64,000 nt of DNA from Sulfurovum sp. TSL1 (GCF_019972135.1 NZ_BPFI01000001.1:417106-481105), one strand, 5' to 3'; positions 53,622 through 63,932 are shown, counted from the stretch's first letter. Notes: generated by a model from the letters alone, not told the origin. A program made the numbers and translations.

Positions 53622-54062
53622 CTACACAAATAACTGTTTATTGTTTTGGACGATCTTATGAAGTTGTTTTAACATCTTACCATCCAAGGATCTTTGTTTG
53701 ATCTTTGAAACCATACCTACAAGATGATCATAGGAATGAAAATCCAAATTTTCTTTATGCAGAGCCTTTGTACTCAAATACTCCAAAACTTCTCTTCTAC
53801 TGACAATATTTGCTCCTTCAAGATCTTCTATGAGTCCTTTCAGGTAATCGTCATCTTCTTCACTAACCAATTTTGCAGAAATTTCATCTGCGGCATCTTG
53901 CTCTAGTCCCCTGCTGTATAATAAAGAAGCAATACTCGATGAGACAGAATCATTGATATTTTGATGATATGAAACGGTAGTGAACACAGCATTTGCCATC
54001 ACTGGATTCAGGGCCAAACCTGAAATGATAAGTGTCAGAGTGAGAAAGTTTTGTTTGTGCAT
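53622..54062 (-). CDS. Hypothetical secreted protein
   Basis: 146 aa. Signal peptide ending near VMANA (residue 25), then an acidic helical protein with LVSEEDDDYLKGLIEDLEG and a basic end. No cysteines, no named family. It is divergent from the diguanylate cyclase gene, with 118 nt between the two starts. Confidence 0.65.
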   Translation of the reverse strand: MHKQNFLTLTLIISGLALNPVMANAVFTTVSYHQNINDSVSSSIASLLYSRGLEQDAADEISAKLVSEEDDDYLKGLIEDLEGANIVSRREVLEYLSTKALHKENLDFHSYDHLVGMVSKIKQRSLDGKMLKQLHKIVQNNKQLFV

Positions 54063-54180
54063 TAAGAATCCTTTTACAAATCATAGTCTAATAAGGTTAA
54101 TGAATCTTTTTTTGATACATACTACAGTAGATAATTCTTATGGAAATATGCTATTATTTGATAAGGGAAGAAACGAATAT

Positions 54181-55320
54181 ATGAATATAAACAATTTTTT
54201 ACATAGTGGTTTTAAGTTTACCGGTGATGAAAACCTTCAGCAGTTTAAATTTAAAATGCTGAATTCTATTTTGATCATTGTCGTTTTTTTTTCTCTTCTT
54301 TTTGCTTTGCTGAGTGACTTAGGTATGAATGACATAGGTCCTATTCATACCAAAGTGAATTATGTGTATAGTTTTCTGACACTGATGCTTATTTATTTTC
54401 TCCGACTTTCCAAACAAAATGATACAGCTGCATCACACGCTCTACTTATGATCTCATTGATCACATTTACATCAGCACTTATTTTTGTACCACAGGATGA
54501 GTTTAGGATCATATGGTTCTACCTGTTGATTTTTGTTGCGTATATAATCAATGGAAAAATAAGCGGTCTGCTCTATACATTGGCATCAATAACGATTATA
54601 CTGATCGCCAATTTCACTATCGATCTGCATCTATCGAATGTGGCTATTCATTCAGCTATTTTGGGGCTGATCATAGGTAGCTTTTTATCTGATGTGTATA
54701 CCAGTAAAATCAACAATTATGAAAGCAGTTTAAAACAGCAAAACAGCAGTTTAAGTATATTGGCTTCTACAGATTATCTGACAGGCGTTATGAATAGACG
54801 TATGTTCAATCAGATCTCCGAACACTATTTTGATACAGCACAGCAGGGTCATTTGAGTTTGACACTTTTGTTACTCGACCTGGATCACTTTAAAAAGATC
54901 AATGATACATACGGTCATCAAACCGGAGATCAACTATTGATATCTTTTGTTCAAACTGTCAAAAACCTTTTAAGAAAAAGTGACATATTCTCCCGTATAG
55001 GCGGTGAAGAATTTGCAATACTTCTTTCTCAAATAGATAAACAAGATGCTTATCTTTTGGCTGAAAAAATTCGTAAAGCAGTTGAAAATATCACGGTTCA
55101 CTATGAAGGTCATAATGTGTATGTGAGAACCTCTATCGGTATCGCCCAGAACAGTGCAACAGACAGTTCATTTGATGATATTTTTTCTCGTTCTGACATG
55201 GCACTCTATAAAGCCAAAAAAGAGGGACGAAACCGTACATGTTGTGCAGCATTTTCAGAGCATGATATCAATTGTCCACAACCATTAGAACAGGCTGAAA
55301 GGTTGGATTTTTCTATCTAA
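54181..55320 (+). CDS. Membrane-bound diguanylate cyclase (GGDEF)
   Basis: 379 aa from ATG 54181 (AAGGGA about 10 nt before); the frame is open to 53980 but that part overlaps the opposite gene. Six membrane helices (about 25-190) are followed by a short coiled segment and a GGDEF domain (about 205-360): DLDHFKKINDTYGHQTGD, the active GGEEF loop, and an I-site RxxD (RKSD) five residues before it, so product inhibition is expected. It makes cyclic di-GMP in response to an unknown membrane signal. Confidence 0.92.
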   Translation: MNINNFLHSGFKFTGDENLQQFKFKMLNSILIIVVFFSLLFALLSDLGMNDIGPIHTKVNYVYSFLTLMLIYFLRLSKQNDTAASHALLMISLITFTSALIFVPQDEFRIIWFYLLIFVAYIINGKISGLLYTLASITIILIANFTIDLHLSNVAIHSAILGLIIGSFLSDVYTSKINNYESSLKQQNSSLSILASTDYLTGVMNRRMFNQISEHYFDTAQQGHLSLTLLLLDLDHFKKINDTYGHQTGDQLLISFVQTVKNLLRKSDIFSRIGGEEFAILLSQIDKQDAYLLAEKIRKAVENITVHYEGHNVYVRTSIGIAQNSATDSSFDDIFSRSDMALYKAKKEGRNRTCCAAFSEHDINCPQPLEQAERLDFSI

Positions 55321-55425
55321 AAAGTTTCAACGTCTGCTACATATTAGTCCTGTATATAGAGGGTTTTTTTTAAATTATAATGAATTAGGCTATGATATGA
55401 TATTTGATATTTAAAGGAAGCCAAT

Positions 55426-56451
55426 ATGCAATATAGATACATAGGAAAAACCGGACTTCGTGTCTCACCTATCTGTATGGGGACCATGACCTTTGGGACA
55501 CAGTGTGACAAAAAAGAAGCGTTTGCCATCATGGATAAAGCCTATGATCATGGGGTGAACTTCTATGACACCGCTGAACTCTACCCTGTTCCACCCGATG
55601 CAAAACTTGCGGGTATTACGGAAGAGTGGGTAGGTGAATGGATGAAAACAAAAGAACGTGATTCTATCATCCTGGCTACCAAAGTAGCCGGTGCTGCAAG
55701 TGGCTGGTTCGTTCCTCCTATCCGTCATGGCATGACGGCCATGGACAGATTTCATATAGAACGTGCGATAGAAGGAAGTCTGAAACGACTCAAAACAGAT
55801 TACATTGACCTTTACCAGATGCATTGGCCAGATACTGTTGTTCCTATCGAGGAGTCACTAGAAGCATTTGACAGACTGGTAAAAGCGGGAAAGGTCCGTT
55901 ATATAGGAACCTCCAATGACACAGCTTATGGTACAAGCAAAGCCCTGATGACCTCGCAGTACAAAAGCTACGCACGCTTTGAGTCCATACAGAACAACTT
56001 TTCGCTGTTAAACCGAAGATTTTTGGATGAGCTATCCACCCTTGCTCAAAAGGAACAGGTGTCACTGCTACCCTACTCACCGCTAGCAGGAGGGGTGCTT
56101 TCAGGAAAATACAACCAGGGACTAAGACCAGAAGATGCCAAAGGAAGATTTGCAACCTACCTGAAGTCCCCTAACCAAAGACAACGCATCATGGCTCAGC
56201 GTTTTATGAATGACAAAACACTGGCATCCACGCAAAAATACTTAAAAATAGCAGCAGATGCAGGACTGCACCCGGTCACACTTGCGACAGCCTGGTCCAA
56301 ACAGTTCGATTTCGTGGCTTCCACCATCATAGGGGCAACCCATGCCGATCAGCTTGATGCTTCGCTTGCAGCGATAAATCTCACGCTCAGTGATGAAGTG
56401 TTAAATGCCTGCGACAAAGTACATGAAGAGATACTCTACCCTATGGGGTAA
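55426..56451 (+). CDS. Aldo/keto reductase
   Basis: 341 aa TIM-barrel oxidoreductase. The catalytic Asp-Tyr pair is in NFYDTAELY, the Lys in ILATKVAG, and the His in YQMHWPD; NADPH-binding residues follow near SPLAGGVLSGKY and TIIGATHADQL. It resembles the Tas/YghZ group, which reduces small aldehydes. Single gene, ribosome site AAAGGAAG. Confidence 0.93.
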   Translation: MQYRYIGKTGLRVSPICMGTMTFGTQCDKKEAFAIMDKAYDHGVNFYDTAELYPVPPDAKLAGITEEWVGEWMKTKERDSIILATKVAGAASGWFVPPIRHGMTAMDRFHIERAIEGSLKRLKTDYIDLYQMHWPDTVVPIEESLEAFDRLVKAGKVRYIGTSNDTAYGTSKALMTSQYKSYARFESIQNNFSLLNRRFLDELSTLAQKEQVSLLPYSPLAGGVLSGKYNQGLRPEDAKGRFATYLKSPNQRQRIMAQRFMNDKTLASTQKYLKIAADAGLHPVTLATAWSKQFDFVASTIIGATHADQLDASLAAINLTLSDEVLNACDKVHEEILYPMG

Positions 56452-56475
56452 AATATCTCTATAGAGCCTCTCCTT

Positions 56476-56901
56476 TTATTTAGTTGCTTTACCCTCTTTG
56501 ATAATAAACGTATCCTGCATTAATTCTAAAGATCCGGCATGGTTTTTTGCTCTATATCGGCAAACTGTCGTCCACCCTCTTTCATCTGAACGGATCGGAC
56601 CACACCTTTCTTCTTGCAGGGAATCGGGATATTGAAGTGTTTTATTCCAGTATTCATAGACTTCAGAGGGAACACCCGTACTGTACCTCCCGTACGGTTT
56701 TGGACCGAATTTTGTTTCTAACTCATTTAATTTTGCAGCTTCAGAGGCAAGTTGTATAGCTCTTTGATGGTTTTGTTCTGATATCTGTGTATCTATAGGT
56801 GAGCTGGATGTGTCAGTATGTTTTTTCATCCATAAAGGTTCTGTGATCCATAACGCCAACAAAAGCAGTGCAAAGAGTATATACTTCATTATTTTCATCA
56901 T
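56476..56901 (-). CDS. Hypothetical membrane-anchored protein
   Basis: 141 aa. A hydrophobic N-terminus (residues 5-20) serves as signal or anchor. The periplasmic part has a helical stretch (NHQRAIQLASEAAKLNELE) and two cysteines (ERCGPI and VCRYR, 17-18 residues apart) that may form a disulphide. Not recognised. It is convergent with the aldo/keto reductase gene. Confidence 0.6.
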   Translation of the reverse strand: MMKIMKYILFALLLLALWITEPLWMKKHTDTSSSPIDTQISEQNHQRAIQLASEAAKLNELETKFGPKPYGRYSTGVPSEVYEYWNKTLQYPDSLQEERCGPIRSDERGWTTVCRYRAKNHAGSLELMQDTFIIKEGKATK

Positions 56902-57034
56902 CTTGTCCTTATGTTTTCAAAAAATAGTGTATTTTACCATCTATATTCTGATTTATCTTTTTTTCATATTTCTCTATAATATAAGCAAATAAGCAGTAGT
57001 ATAATATAAATAGATGAAAAAGTGGAGGGAAACT

Positions 57035-58177
57035 ATGCCTTTAACACAAAATATAAAAGAGAGATTGGATTCTTGGCTGCATATGCTGATCGAGGCGAAT
57101 GGTGCTGACCTCCATATTAAATCGGGTAGCCAGATACATGCGCGTGTAAAAAGTGACATTGTGCTTTTATCTAACGAAAAACTAGATACAAAGAGCATTG
57201 AAGAACTTGTGAAAATGTTGACAGGTGATGCGTATGACGAGTTCCTGAAAACAAAAGAATTTGATGGTGCCTATGGACTTGATGAAAATTACCGTTTCCG
57301 TATCAATATTTTTATGCATCTCACTGGTTTTGCACTGGCCTTCCGTCTTATACCTTCCTATATCAAAACCATAGAAGAGCTGAACCTCCCTGCTGCCTTA
57401 CATAAACTCACTCATCTTAGACGTGGTCTTGTTCTGGTCACAGGAACAACCGGAAGCGGAAAGTCCACAACCCTTTCTAGTGTTATAGAAGAGATCAATA
57501 AAATATATCCACGTCACATCATCACTGTTGAAGATCCTATAGAGTATGTACATAATGATATACAATCTATCGTAGAGCAACGAGAACTGGGATTGCATAC
57601 GACCAGTTTTTCTCGTGCATTACGTGCAGCAATGCGTGAGGACCCTGATATTATTGTGGTTGGTGAAATGCGTGATATCGCAACAGCTGAAAGTATTTTA
57701 CAAGCTGTCAATACTGGGCATCTTGTCTTTTCAACTGTCCATACGTTGGATGCTAGAGAAACTGTTGACCGCATCATCGCTATTTTCCCAAATGAGGAAC
57801 AGAACCGTGTACGTGAAACCCTTGCAGCAACCTTGGAGGCTGTGATTTCTCAACGTCTCATAAGAAGTACATCCGGAGAGATGATACCTGCTGTAGAAAT
57901 GATGTTTAAAAGTCCTCAAATCCAGGAACTGATTCGAAAGAAACGTGATCATGAAATCCCGGATGCACTTGAAAAAGAGCATACCAGCTATGGTTCCATT
58001 AGCTTTAATCATGCACTTTTTGATCTTGCATTGGCAGAGAAGATCACAGAAGAACAGGCATACCAGTATGCAAGCAGTCCTGCTGACCTTAAATTGATGT
58101 TCACCGTCAGTACCGAGTATGAAGAAAAATTCCACCCGGAGTCCAAAGGTGATGCGCCTTTACTGAAAGAGGAATGA
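57035..58177 (+). CDS. PilT/PilU-type retraction ATPase
   Basis: 380 aa from ATG 57035 (GGAGGG 5 nt before, better than the in-frame 57014). N-terminal PAS-like domain with GADLHIKSGS; Walker A GTTGSGKSTT (about 130-139); Asp box and Walker B in REDPDIIVVGEMRD; His box near VFSTVHTLDA. PilT hexamers retract type IV pili. No pilin or other pilus gene is near, and the C-terminal part is a little longer than PilT, closer to PilU. Confidence 0.92.
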   Translation: MPLTQNIKERLDSWLHMLIEANGADLHIKSGSQIHARVKSDIVLLSNEKLDTKSIEELVKMLTGDAYDEFLKTKEFDGAYGLDENYRFRINIFMHLTGFALAFRLIPSYIKTIEELNLPAALHKLTHLRRGLVLVTGTTGSGKSTTLSSVIEEINKIYPRHIITVEDPIEYVHNDIQSIVEQRELGLHTTSFSRALRAAMREDPDIIVVGEMRDIATAESILQAVNTGHLVFSTVHTLDARETVDRIIAIFPNEEQNRVRETLAATLEAVISQRLIRSTSGEMIPAVEMMFKSPQIQELIRKKRDHEIPDALEKEHTSYGSISFNHALFDLALAEKITEEQAYQYASSPADLKLMFTVSTEYEEKFHPESKGDAPLLKEE

Positions 58178-58185
58178 TCATGAAA

Positions 58186-58216
58186 AAGAAATGGAGTTTT
58201 GACTCCACTTCTTTTT
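58186..58216 (+). terminator. Rho-independent terminator after the PilT-like gene
   Basis: Stem AAGAA-TGGAGT / ACTCCA-TTCTT with one A-C mismatch, loop TTTG, followed by TTTTT. It begins 9 nt after the stop codon. Confidence 0.75.
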
Positions 58217-58440
58217 GCTTTATCCTCACATTTCTGACACTTTCTTTTTTATTATCAGTAAACAAACTCATACATAATTCGTACATAAAGTTATAATATA
58301 ATAATAGTAGTACCAAATTTTTTCTAAACCAAAGATGTAAGAAGCATAGGTATTGAATCATAATTAGTTTACTATCTAAAGTTACTCTTTTAAAAAGATC
58401 TTTTGAGTTTTAAGAAAAATCTTGAATAAAGGAGTGGCCA

Positions 58441-60138
58441 ATGTACACAAGAAAAATAGTTTATTTTCTTATAGTTTTCAGTAGCCTAGTGCTTATAGGG
58501 TGTGGTGGTGGATCCAGTGACACTAGTACGGATACACCCACAGATATCAATACTTTTCCCGATGTAGTCTTACATGATCCTACCTTTGAATCACTTCATT
58601 TCAGTGGCTCACAAAACTGTGCACAGTGTCATGATGGTATTGAAGATGCTAATGGTACAGATGTATCTATCGTCAAAGCATGGCAAGGTACGATGATGGC
58701 CAATGCCGCGACAGATCCGTTCTGGAAAGCAAAAGTAGCTACTGAAGTCAAAGAACATCCTGAGTTTAAAGAAACTATCGAAGGTAAGTGCAGCCGATGC
58801 CACACCCCTATGGCAAATGTAGAAGCGGCATACAATGGTGATACCGTTCTACTTTCAGGTGATGGGTTTCTCAACCATGAAAACCTGTATTACGATGCTG
58901 CTATGCAAGGGGTCAGCTGTACACTCTGTCATCAAATAGAAAATACACCTGAACTGGGTACGACTGAAGGCTTTACCGGTGGCTTTGTTATAGATACGAA
59001 TAACACCGGTACAGACCGTACAATCTATGGCCCATATACGAATCCAAGAACGCAACCAATGATAAATAGTGTTCAATTTACACCAGCGTATAGTCCACAT
59101 ATGAACGAATCCAAACTCTGTGCCAGCTGTCATAGCCTTGAGACTCCCGTCATCGCTACAGATGGAACTCTCACCGATTTTACTTTTCCAGAGCAAGCTG
59201 CGTACACCGAATGGGAGTACAGTGACTTCAATGGAACACAAAGCTGCCAAGACTGTCACATGCCAAAAGCAGAAGGTAGTGTGATTATCTCTACTAAACC
59301 AACTAATAATTTGCCAAGTCCTAGATCGCCATTCTTTCAACATAAATTCCTCGGTGCCAACACCTATATGCTTGAGATCCTCAAGAACAACCGTAAAAAA
59401 TTAGGGGTTTTGGCAGATGAAGCAAGGTTTAATGAGAGTATAACGGATACCAGAGAGTTTCTTAAAGCCGCAGCTGATGTCAATATTACACAAGTGAGTA
59501 TTGAGAATGGTCTGCTCAACTTTGATGTGAATCTTACTAACCATAGTGGTCACAAGTTCCCGACAGGTTTTCCTTCACGCCGTGCCTGGCTTCATGTGAC
59601 AGTAAAAAATACAGCCAACCAGATTGTTTTTGACTCAGGTGCTCTTAACAGTGAAGGCCAGATCATCGGTGTGGATGACACGCTGGCAGCCAATGAGTAT
59701 GAACCACACCATGATAAGATCGATAATGATAAAGATGTACAGATTTATGAAACGATCTTGTCCGATACAGACAATAAAATGACCTACATACTTTTGCATG
59801 CACTGCATTACCTTAAAGACAACCGAATCTTGCCAAGGGGACTTGATAAAGATGATGTAAATCTACCTGAGACTATCAATGCGCATGGCAACGCGGAAAA
59901 TGACAATGACTTTATTGGGGGAAGCGATACCGTAGAGTACGAGATAAAAGATCTACCGGCAGGTGATTATACTATCACTGCCACATTACACTACCAATCA
60001 CTCTCTTTTGGTTTCGCTCAAGATCTGTACAAAAATACCGAGTTACCTGAAGTTGCCCTGATGAAAGCGCTTGATGAGAGTACGACAAATCGCTATGAGA
60101 CTATCTCAACAGACATCGCATCTGTTAAGATCCCATAA
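58441..60138 (+). CDS. Pentahaem cytochrome c lipoprotein
   Basis: 565 aa. Lipobox LIGC at about residues 17-20. Five CxxCH haem sites: CAQCH (near 60), CSRCH (near 116), CTLCH (near 160), CASCH (near 227) and CQDCH (near 268). The C-terminal half is beta-rich with NHSGHKFPTGFPSRRAW, as in other multihaem cytochromes of the c554-like kind. It is probably on the periplasmic side of a membrane and carries electrons; the partner is unknown. GGAGTGGCCA precedes the ATG. Confidence 0.92.
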   Translation: MYTRKIVYFLIVFSSLVLIGCGGGSSDTSTDTPTDINTFPDVVLHDPTFESLHFSGSQNCAQCHDGIEDANGTDVSIVKAWQGTMMANAATDPFWKAKVATEVKEHPEFKETIEGKCSRCHTPMANVEAAYNGDTVLLSGDGFLNHENLYYDAAMQGVSCTLCHQIENTPELGTTEGFTGGFVIDTNNTGTDRTIYGPYTNPRTQPMINSVQFTPAYSPHMNESKLCASCHSLETPVIATDGTLTDFTFPEQAAYTEWEYSDFNGTQSCQDCHMPKAEGSVIISTKPTNNLPSPRSPFFQHKFLGANTYMLEILKNNRKKLGVLADEARFNESITDTREFLKAAADVNITQVSIENGLLNFDVNLTNHSGHKFPTGFPSRRAWLHVTVKNTANQIVFDSGALNSEGQIIGVDDTLAANEYEPHHDKIDNDKDVQIYETILSDTDNKMTYILLHALHYLKDNRILPRGLDKDDVNLPETINAHGNAENDNDFIGGSDTVEYEIKDLPAGDYTITATLHYQSLSFGFAQDLYKNTELPEVALMKALDESTTNRYETISTDIASVKIP

Positions 60139-60192
60139 AAAGATCAAGGTACTACGTAGAAATACATAGTGCCTAGATACATAGAGATAATT

Positions 60193-60336
60193 CTACGCAG
60201 TTGCCTTGTGTACTGCCTTTTTAGAAGCATCCCAGGCTTCGCCTGTATCCTGCTTAATACCGTTCCACGTTTTTGAGCATCCGGACATCATCATACCTAA
60301 AGTCATTAAGAGTGCTATGATAGTGATTTTTTTCAT
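60193..60336 (-). CDS. Entericidin-like small lipoprotein
   Basis: 47 aa. MKKITIIALLMTLGMMMSGC is a complete lipoprotein signal with lipobox MSGC. The short mature part SKTWNGIKQDTGEAWDASKK matches the entericidin A/B pattern, small membrane lipoproteins. AAGGATC stands 5 nt before the ATG. It lies 49 nt downstream of the rhlE-DUF6172 pair on the same strand. Confidence 0.8.
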   Translation of the reverse strand: MKKITIIALLMTLGMMMSGCSKTWNGIKQDTGEAWDASKKAVHKATA

Positions 60337-60385
60337 AATCTGATCCTTTTTTTCAAAATTATATCCAACTTTATATTATATAGTA

Positions 60386-60703
60386 TTACTCAGCGGAATC
60401 TTCTCCTGAATCAGCCTCGTTTGTTGGTTTGTCGACCACTTTGGCGAGTATCTCAACATAACATTCTGCTGCACCTGTCGCTTTGAGTGCATCAAGTTCC
60501 TTGATCAGTGCATCAAACTCAACTACTTTTGCTGACTCTGAAGTAGCCCCTATTTTGCAGTCAAAATCCCAATACATTGTTTTTGCATCCGGCAGTTTCT
60601 TTTTCTTTTCACGCTTGACATATTTGCGAATCTCATGTTTTACCGCTTCAAGCACGCGGTCTTCATGTTTTTTCTCATCTGTGAGTTTAAATATTTTTTT
60701 CAT
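60386..60703 (-). CDS. DUF6172-like small basic protein
   Basis: 105 aa. A Lys-rich helix (HEIRKYVKREKKKKLPD) is followed by YWDFDCKIG and a short alpha/beta part ending in acidic residues. I associate the MKKIFKLTDEKKHEDRVLEAV opening with DUF6172, from memory. Function unknown. It begins 3 nt after the rhlE stop, so it belongs to that operon. Confidence 0.7.
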   Translation of the reverse strand: MKKIFKLTDEKKHEDRVLEAVKHEIRKYVKREKKKKLPDAKTMYWDFDCKIGATSESAKVVEFDALIKELDALKATGAAECYVEILAKVVDKPTNEADSGEDSAE

Positions 60704-60706
60704 CTT

Positions 60707-62026
60707 TTATCCTTCTGATTTATTTCTATTACGGTTTCTATTTCTGTTATTGCTTCTAGCGCCATCACGGCTGCCACCGTTGTTCGCATGTGCACTATTG
60801 CCGCGAGGCTTATTGCGTGAATTTCCTCCGCCATTGCCACGGCCTTTTCCTCCGCCTCTACCATTTTGAATAGGCTCCGCCTTGATGTTCGGATCGGGTC
60901 TAAATGCTTCAATATCGACTTTTTTGATCTCTGACTTGATGAATTTTTCTATATTTTTAAGCAATTCATGTTCATCTACACAAACAAGTGAAACCGCCTC
61001 ACCACTCTGCCCTGCACGTCCTGTTCTACCTATACGGTGTACATAGTCTTCGGGTACATTCGGCAGTTCATAGTTCACCACATGCGGAAGCTGGTCTATG
61101 TCTATCCCTCTTGCAGCGATGTCTGTGGCCACGAGAACACGGATCTCATTGGCTTTGAAAGATGCCAAAGCTTTGGTTCTGGCTCCCTGGCTTTTGTTCC
61201 CGTGTATGGCCGATGCAGAAATGCCATACTCTTCAAGCTCTTTGGTCAGCTTGTTTGCCCCATGTTTTGTACGTGTAAAGACTAAGACCTGTCTCCAGTC
61301 TTTTATCTTGATAAGCTGGGAAAGCAGTTCTCTCTTGCGCCTTTTATCTACGAAGTGTACCACTTGGGATATCTGGTCCGCCGTTGTATTTTGACGTGCC
61401 ACTTCTACAAGTACAGGGTTCTTTAAAAGTCCCGATGCCAACGTTTTGATCTCCGGTGAGAATGTGGCTGAAAAAAGCAGTGTTTGTCTCTTTTGCGGCA
61501 TCAGTTTCATCAGTTTTTTGATGTCATGAATGAATCCCATATCCAGCATACGATCCGCTTCATCGAGTATGAGACACTCAAGGGCAGAAAAATCAATACC
61601 TTTTTGACCCGCGATATCAAGCAGTCTTCCCGGTGTGGCGATGACGATATCCACACCTTTACGAATCGTTGCCAGCTGAGGGTTGATACCCACACCACCG
61701 AAAATAACCGCAGATGTGTAAGGCATATGTTTACCATATGTCTTGATGCTCTCAGCCACTTGTGCCGCGAGTTCTCGTGTAGGGGTAAGTACCAAAGCAC
61801 GGATCTGTTTTTTTTGCATTCTTGGTTGTGTTTTGGAAAGCTTTTCAAGTAACGGAAGTGTAAATCCTGCGGTTTTTCCTGTACCGGTTTGTGCTGCGGC
61901 CAAGACATCTTTTCCTTCTATCACGACAGGAATGGCTTTTTGTTGTATGGGAGTGGGCGTATCATAGCCCTGCTCTTTGATCGCTTTTAAAAGAGGTTCA
62001 GATAACCCCAGATTTGTAAATGACAT
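60707..62026 (-). CDS. rhlE: DEAD-box RNA helicase, RhlE type
   Basis: 439 aa. Helicase motifs in order: Q motif ([13 protein letters not shown]), motif [10 protein letters not shown], Ia PTRELAAQ, Ib [42 protein letters not shown]. The end is a Gly/Asn/Arg-rich tail (from about 390) that adds unspecific RNA binding. It unwinds RNA in ribosome assembly or decay. The conserved [11 protein letters not shown] start is ATG 62026, ten codons inside the open frame. Confidence 0.95.
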   Translation of the reverse strand: MSFTNLGLSEPLLKAIKEQGYDTPTPIQQKAIPVVIEGKDVLAAAQTGTGKTAGFTLPLLEKLSKTQPRMQKKQIRALVLTPTRELAAQVAESIKTYGKHMPYTSAVIFGGVGINPQLATIRKGVDIVIATPGRLLDIAGQKGIDFSALECLILDEADRMLDMGFIHDIKKLMKLMPQKRQTLLFSATFSPEIKTLASGLLKNPVLVEVARQNTTADQISQVVHFVDKRRKRELLSQLIKIKDWRQVLVFTRTKHGANKLTKELEEYGISASAIHGNKSQGARTKALASFKANEIRVLVATDIAARGIDIDQLPHVVNYELPNVPEDYVHRIGRTGRAGQSGEAVSLVCVDEHELLKNIEKFIKSEIKKVDIEAFRPDPNIKAEPIQNGRGGGKGRGNGGGNSRNKPRGNSAHANNGGSRDGARSNNRNRNRNRNKSEG

Positions 62027-62307
62027 GTATGTATACCTTATGAACGAGCCTACCATCTGATGTGAGAGGTCGGTCCTAGGCTAAGTTAGTTGTTTAATTT
62101 TATTGTAGTGCCCCAAGGGCATTATTCCCTATAGTCAGGGTAAATAGAAGTCGTTGACCGATGTACGCTTAAATTGTTTGACATTATAGCGTAATTTTAT
62201 AGTCATTATATTTTATATGTAAGGATGATCAACATTTGGATATCCATCTCCTCATTATTAGTTTATTTAAATACAATATAATATAATCAGACAATGAGGA
62301 GATGACT

Positions 62308-62682
62308 ATGGCAGATGAAGATTTTATGAGACTTGAAAAAATTGTCTATGACAATGACTTAGAGGCATTTAAGAAAGAATTTGAGAACGGCATGGATATT
62401 GACATTCAAAATATATACGGATGGACCCCGCTTCACATAGCTATCAGACGGGACAGAAGAGATATGGTTGAGTATCTTTGGGGACAAGGAGCCGATATCG
62501 ATAAAGTAGATGGTGTTGGATGGACACCTCTCATGGAAGCTGTGATGGATGACATGCCGGAAATTTGTGCCTATCTTATAGAAAAAGGTGCTGACGTTAC
62601 CATCGCCAATCATAGAGGTGCAACCGCAGCTATGATTGCTCAAAAATTTGGACGTGACTCCATGGCAAAGTATTTTAAGTAG
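62308..62682 (+). CDS. Ankyrin-repeat protein
   Basis: 124 aa with about three ankyrin repeats: YGWTPLHIAIRRDRRDMVEYL, VGWTPLMEAVMDDMPEICAYL and a final HRGATAAMIAQKFGRDSMAKYF, each with the TPLH-like turn. It binds proteins; the partner is unknown. AGGAG lies 6 nt before ATG 62308, so the ATG at 62302 is too close to it. The CDF transporter follows by 9 nt. Confidence 0.88.
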   Translation: MADEDFMRLEKIVYDNDLEAFKKEFENGMDIDIQNIYGWTPLHIAIRRDRRDMVEYLWGQGADIDKVDGVGWTPLMEAVMDDMPEICAYLIEKGADVTIANHRGATAAMIAQKFGRDSMAKYFK

Positions 62683-62691
62683 TCCCCATTC

Positions 62692-63606
62692 ATGTCAGAT
62701 TCACACAGCCATCATCACCATGAAATAAATAACTATAACCGTTCTTTTGCCATAGGCATTACACTCAATGTCATTTTTGTGATCATTGAAGTAAGTTATG
62801 GACTTGTTGCTGACTCTTTGGCACTTATAGCAGATGCCGGGCATAACTTCAGTGATGTTCTGAGCCTTATGCTTGCATGGGGTGCAAGCTATCTGGCAAC
62901 GAAACACCCAACGCACAAAAGAACCTATGGCTTACGTAAAGTCACCATTATGGCTTCTTTGGTTTCGGCTGTATTACTTCTGGTGGCACTGGGCGGTATC
63001 GCGTGGGAATCCGTAGAACGCCTCTCTTCCCCTGAACCTGTGAATGGGATGATCATTATTGTGGTTGCTGCGATCGGTGTGGTCATCAATACCGCAACAG
63101 CACTGCTTTTTGTCAAAGGTCAAAAACATGATCTTAACATCCGGGCAGCATACCTGCATATGGCGGCTGATGCAGCCATCTCTTTGGGTGTTGTAGTCGC
63201 CGGTATCGCCATCATGATCACAGGCTGGCTTTGGCTAGATCCTCTTATCAGTCTTTTTATTGTGTTAGTTATCCTGATCGGAACATGGAGTCTACTCAGA
63301 GATTCTATAGATCTCTCCATCGATGCAGTACCACAGGGGATAGATGTTTACCATATCAAAAACTATCTCACAGGTCTAAAAAATGTAACCGAGATACATG
63401 ACCTGCACATTTGGGCCATTAGTACCACGGAGATAGCCCTGACCGTGCATCTTGTAACGACCCATGAGCTGATCGACAATTGTTTCTTGGAACAGATACA
63501 AGCACATCTTCATCATCACTGTGGCATTAGCCATGCCACTATTCAGATCGAAAATGAAGCGGACGATTACAGCTGTGTATTAAATCGTGATGAATGTAAA
63601 TTTTAA
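62692..63606 (+). CDS. Cation diffusion facilitator (Zn/Co/Cd efflux)
   Basis: 304 aa. His-rich start (HSHHHHE), six membrane helices with the zinc-site pairs in SLALIADAGHNFSD (helix 2) and AYLHMAADAAISLG (helix 5), then a cytoplasmic ferredoxin-like domain with IHDLHIW. It exports Zn2+ or similar ions in exchange for protons. Start ATG 62692 follows the ankyrin gene closely, so the two are likely one operon. Confidence 0.94.
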   Translation: MSDSHSHHHHEINNYNRSFAIGITLNVIFVIIEVSYGLVADSLALIADAGHNFSDVLSLMLAWGASYLATKHPTHKRTYGLRKVTIMASLVSAVLLLVALGGIAWESVERLSSPEPVNGMIIIVVAAIGVVINTATALLFVKGQKHDLNIRAAYLHMAADAAISLGVVVAGIAIMITGWLWLDPLISLFIVLVILIGTWSLLRDSIDLSIDAVPQGIDVYHIKNYLTGLKNVTEIHDLHIWAISTTEIALTVHLVTTHELIDNCFLEQIQAHLHHHCGISHATIQIENEADDYSCVLNRDECKF

Positions 63607-63619
63607 ACCTTGATACTCC

Positions 63620-63672
63620 ATGCAAAGCAGGAGTTCATCACTTTGATGAGCCCCGGAAGCTCACTGCTGCAT
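63620..63672 (+). terminator. Structured 3' region after the transporter gene
   Basis: An outer stem (ATGCA-GCAG with bulge / CTGCTGCAT) closes two inner hairpins, TCATCA-CTT-TGATGA and GAGC-GCTC. It is followed by ATTTTGTAGTTTTA. It could be a three-way-junction terminator or small RNA; its T-tail is broken. Confidence 0.4.
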
Positions 63673-63726
63673 TTTGTAGTTTTATAGATATCACGGTACA
63701 CTTCTATTTCCAAAAGAAAAAAACAT

Positions 63727-63802
63727 GTCCTCATCGCTTAACTGGATAAAGCAGGGCCCTCCTAAGGCCTAGCTCGAGGTTCGAGTCCTCGTGGGGACAC
63801 CA
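63727..63802 (+). tRNA. tRNA-Arg (anticodon CCT)
   Basis: 76 nt including an encoded CCA. Acceptor GTCCTCA / TGGGGAC, D-stem GCTT / AAGC, anticodon stem-loop GGGCC-CTCCTAA-GGCCT, T-stem CGAGG / CCTCG around TTCGAGT. The CCT anticodon reads AGG arginine codons. Confidence 0.95.
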
Positions 63803-63932
63803 CCATCTACCTCTTAACATACTTGATATCACAACTTTATGCACAATGTTATGTAAAAAAATGACAATATGACATTTTTTCAGCAACTCTCTCTATAATA
63901 GACTATGATACACCTACACAACAAAGGAGTCA

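Noticed and set aside
53396-53701. 101-codon plus-strand frame
   Set aside because: Very AT-rich, Tyr/Phe/Ile composition, overlaps the opposite signal-peptide gene and has no ribosome site.
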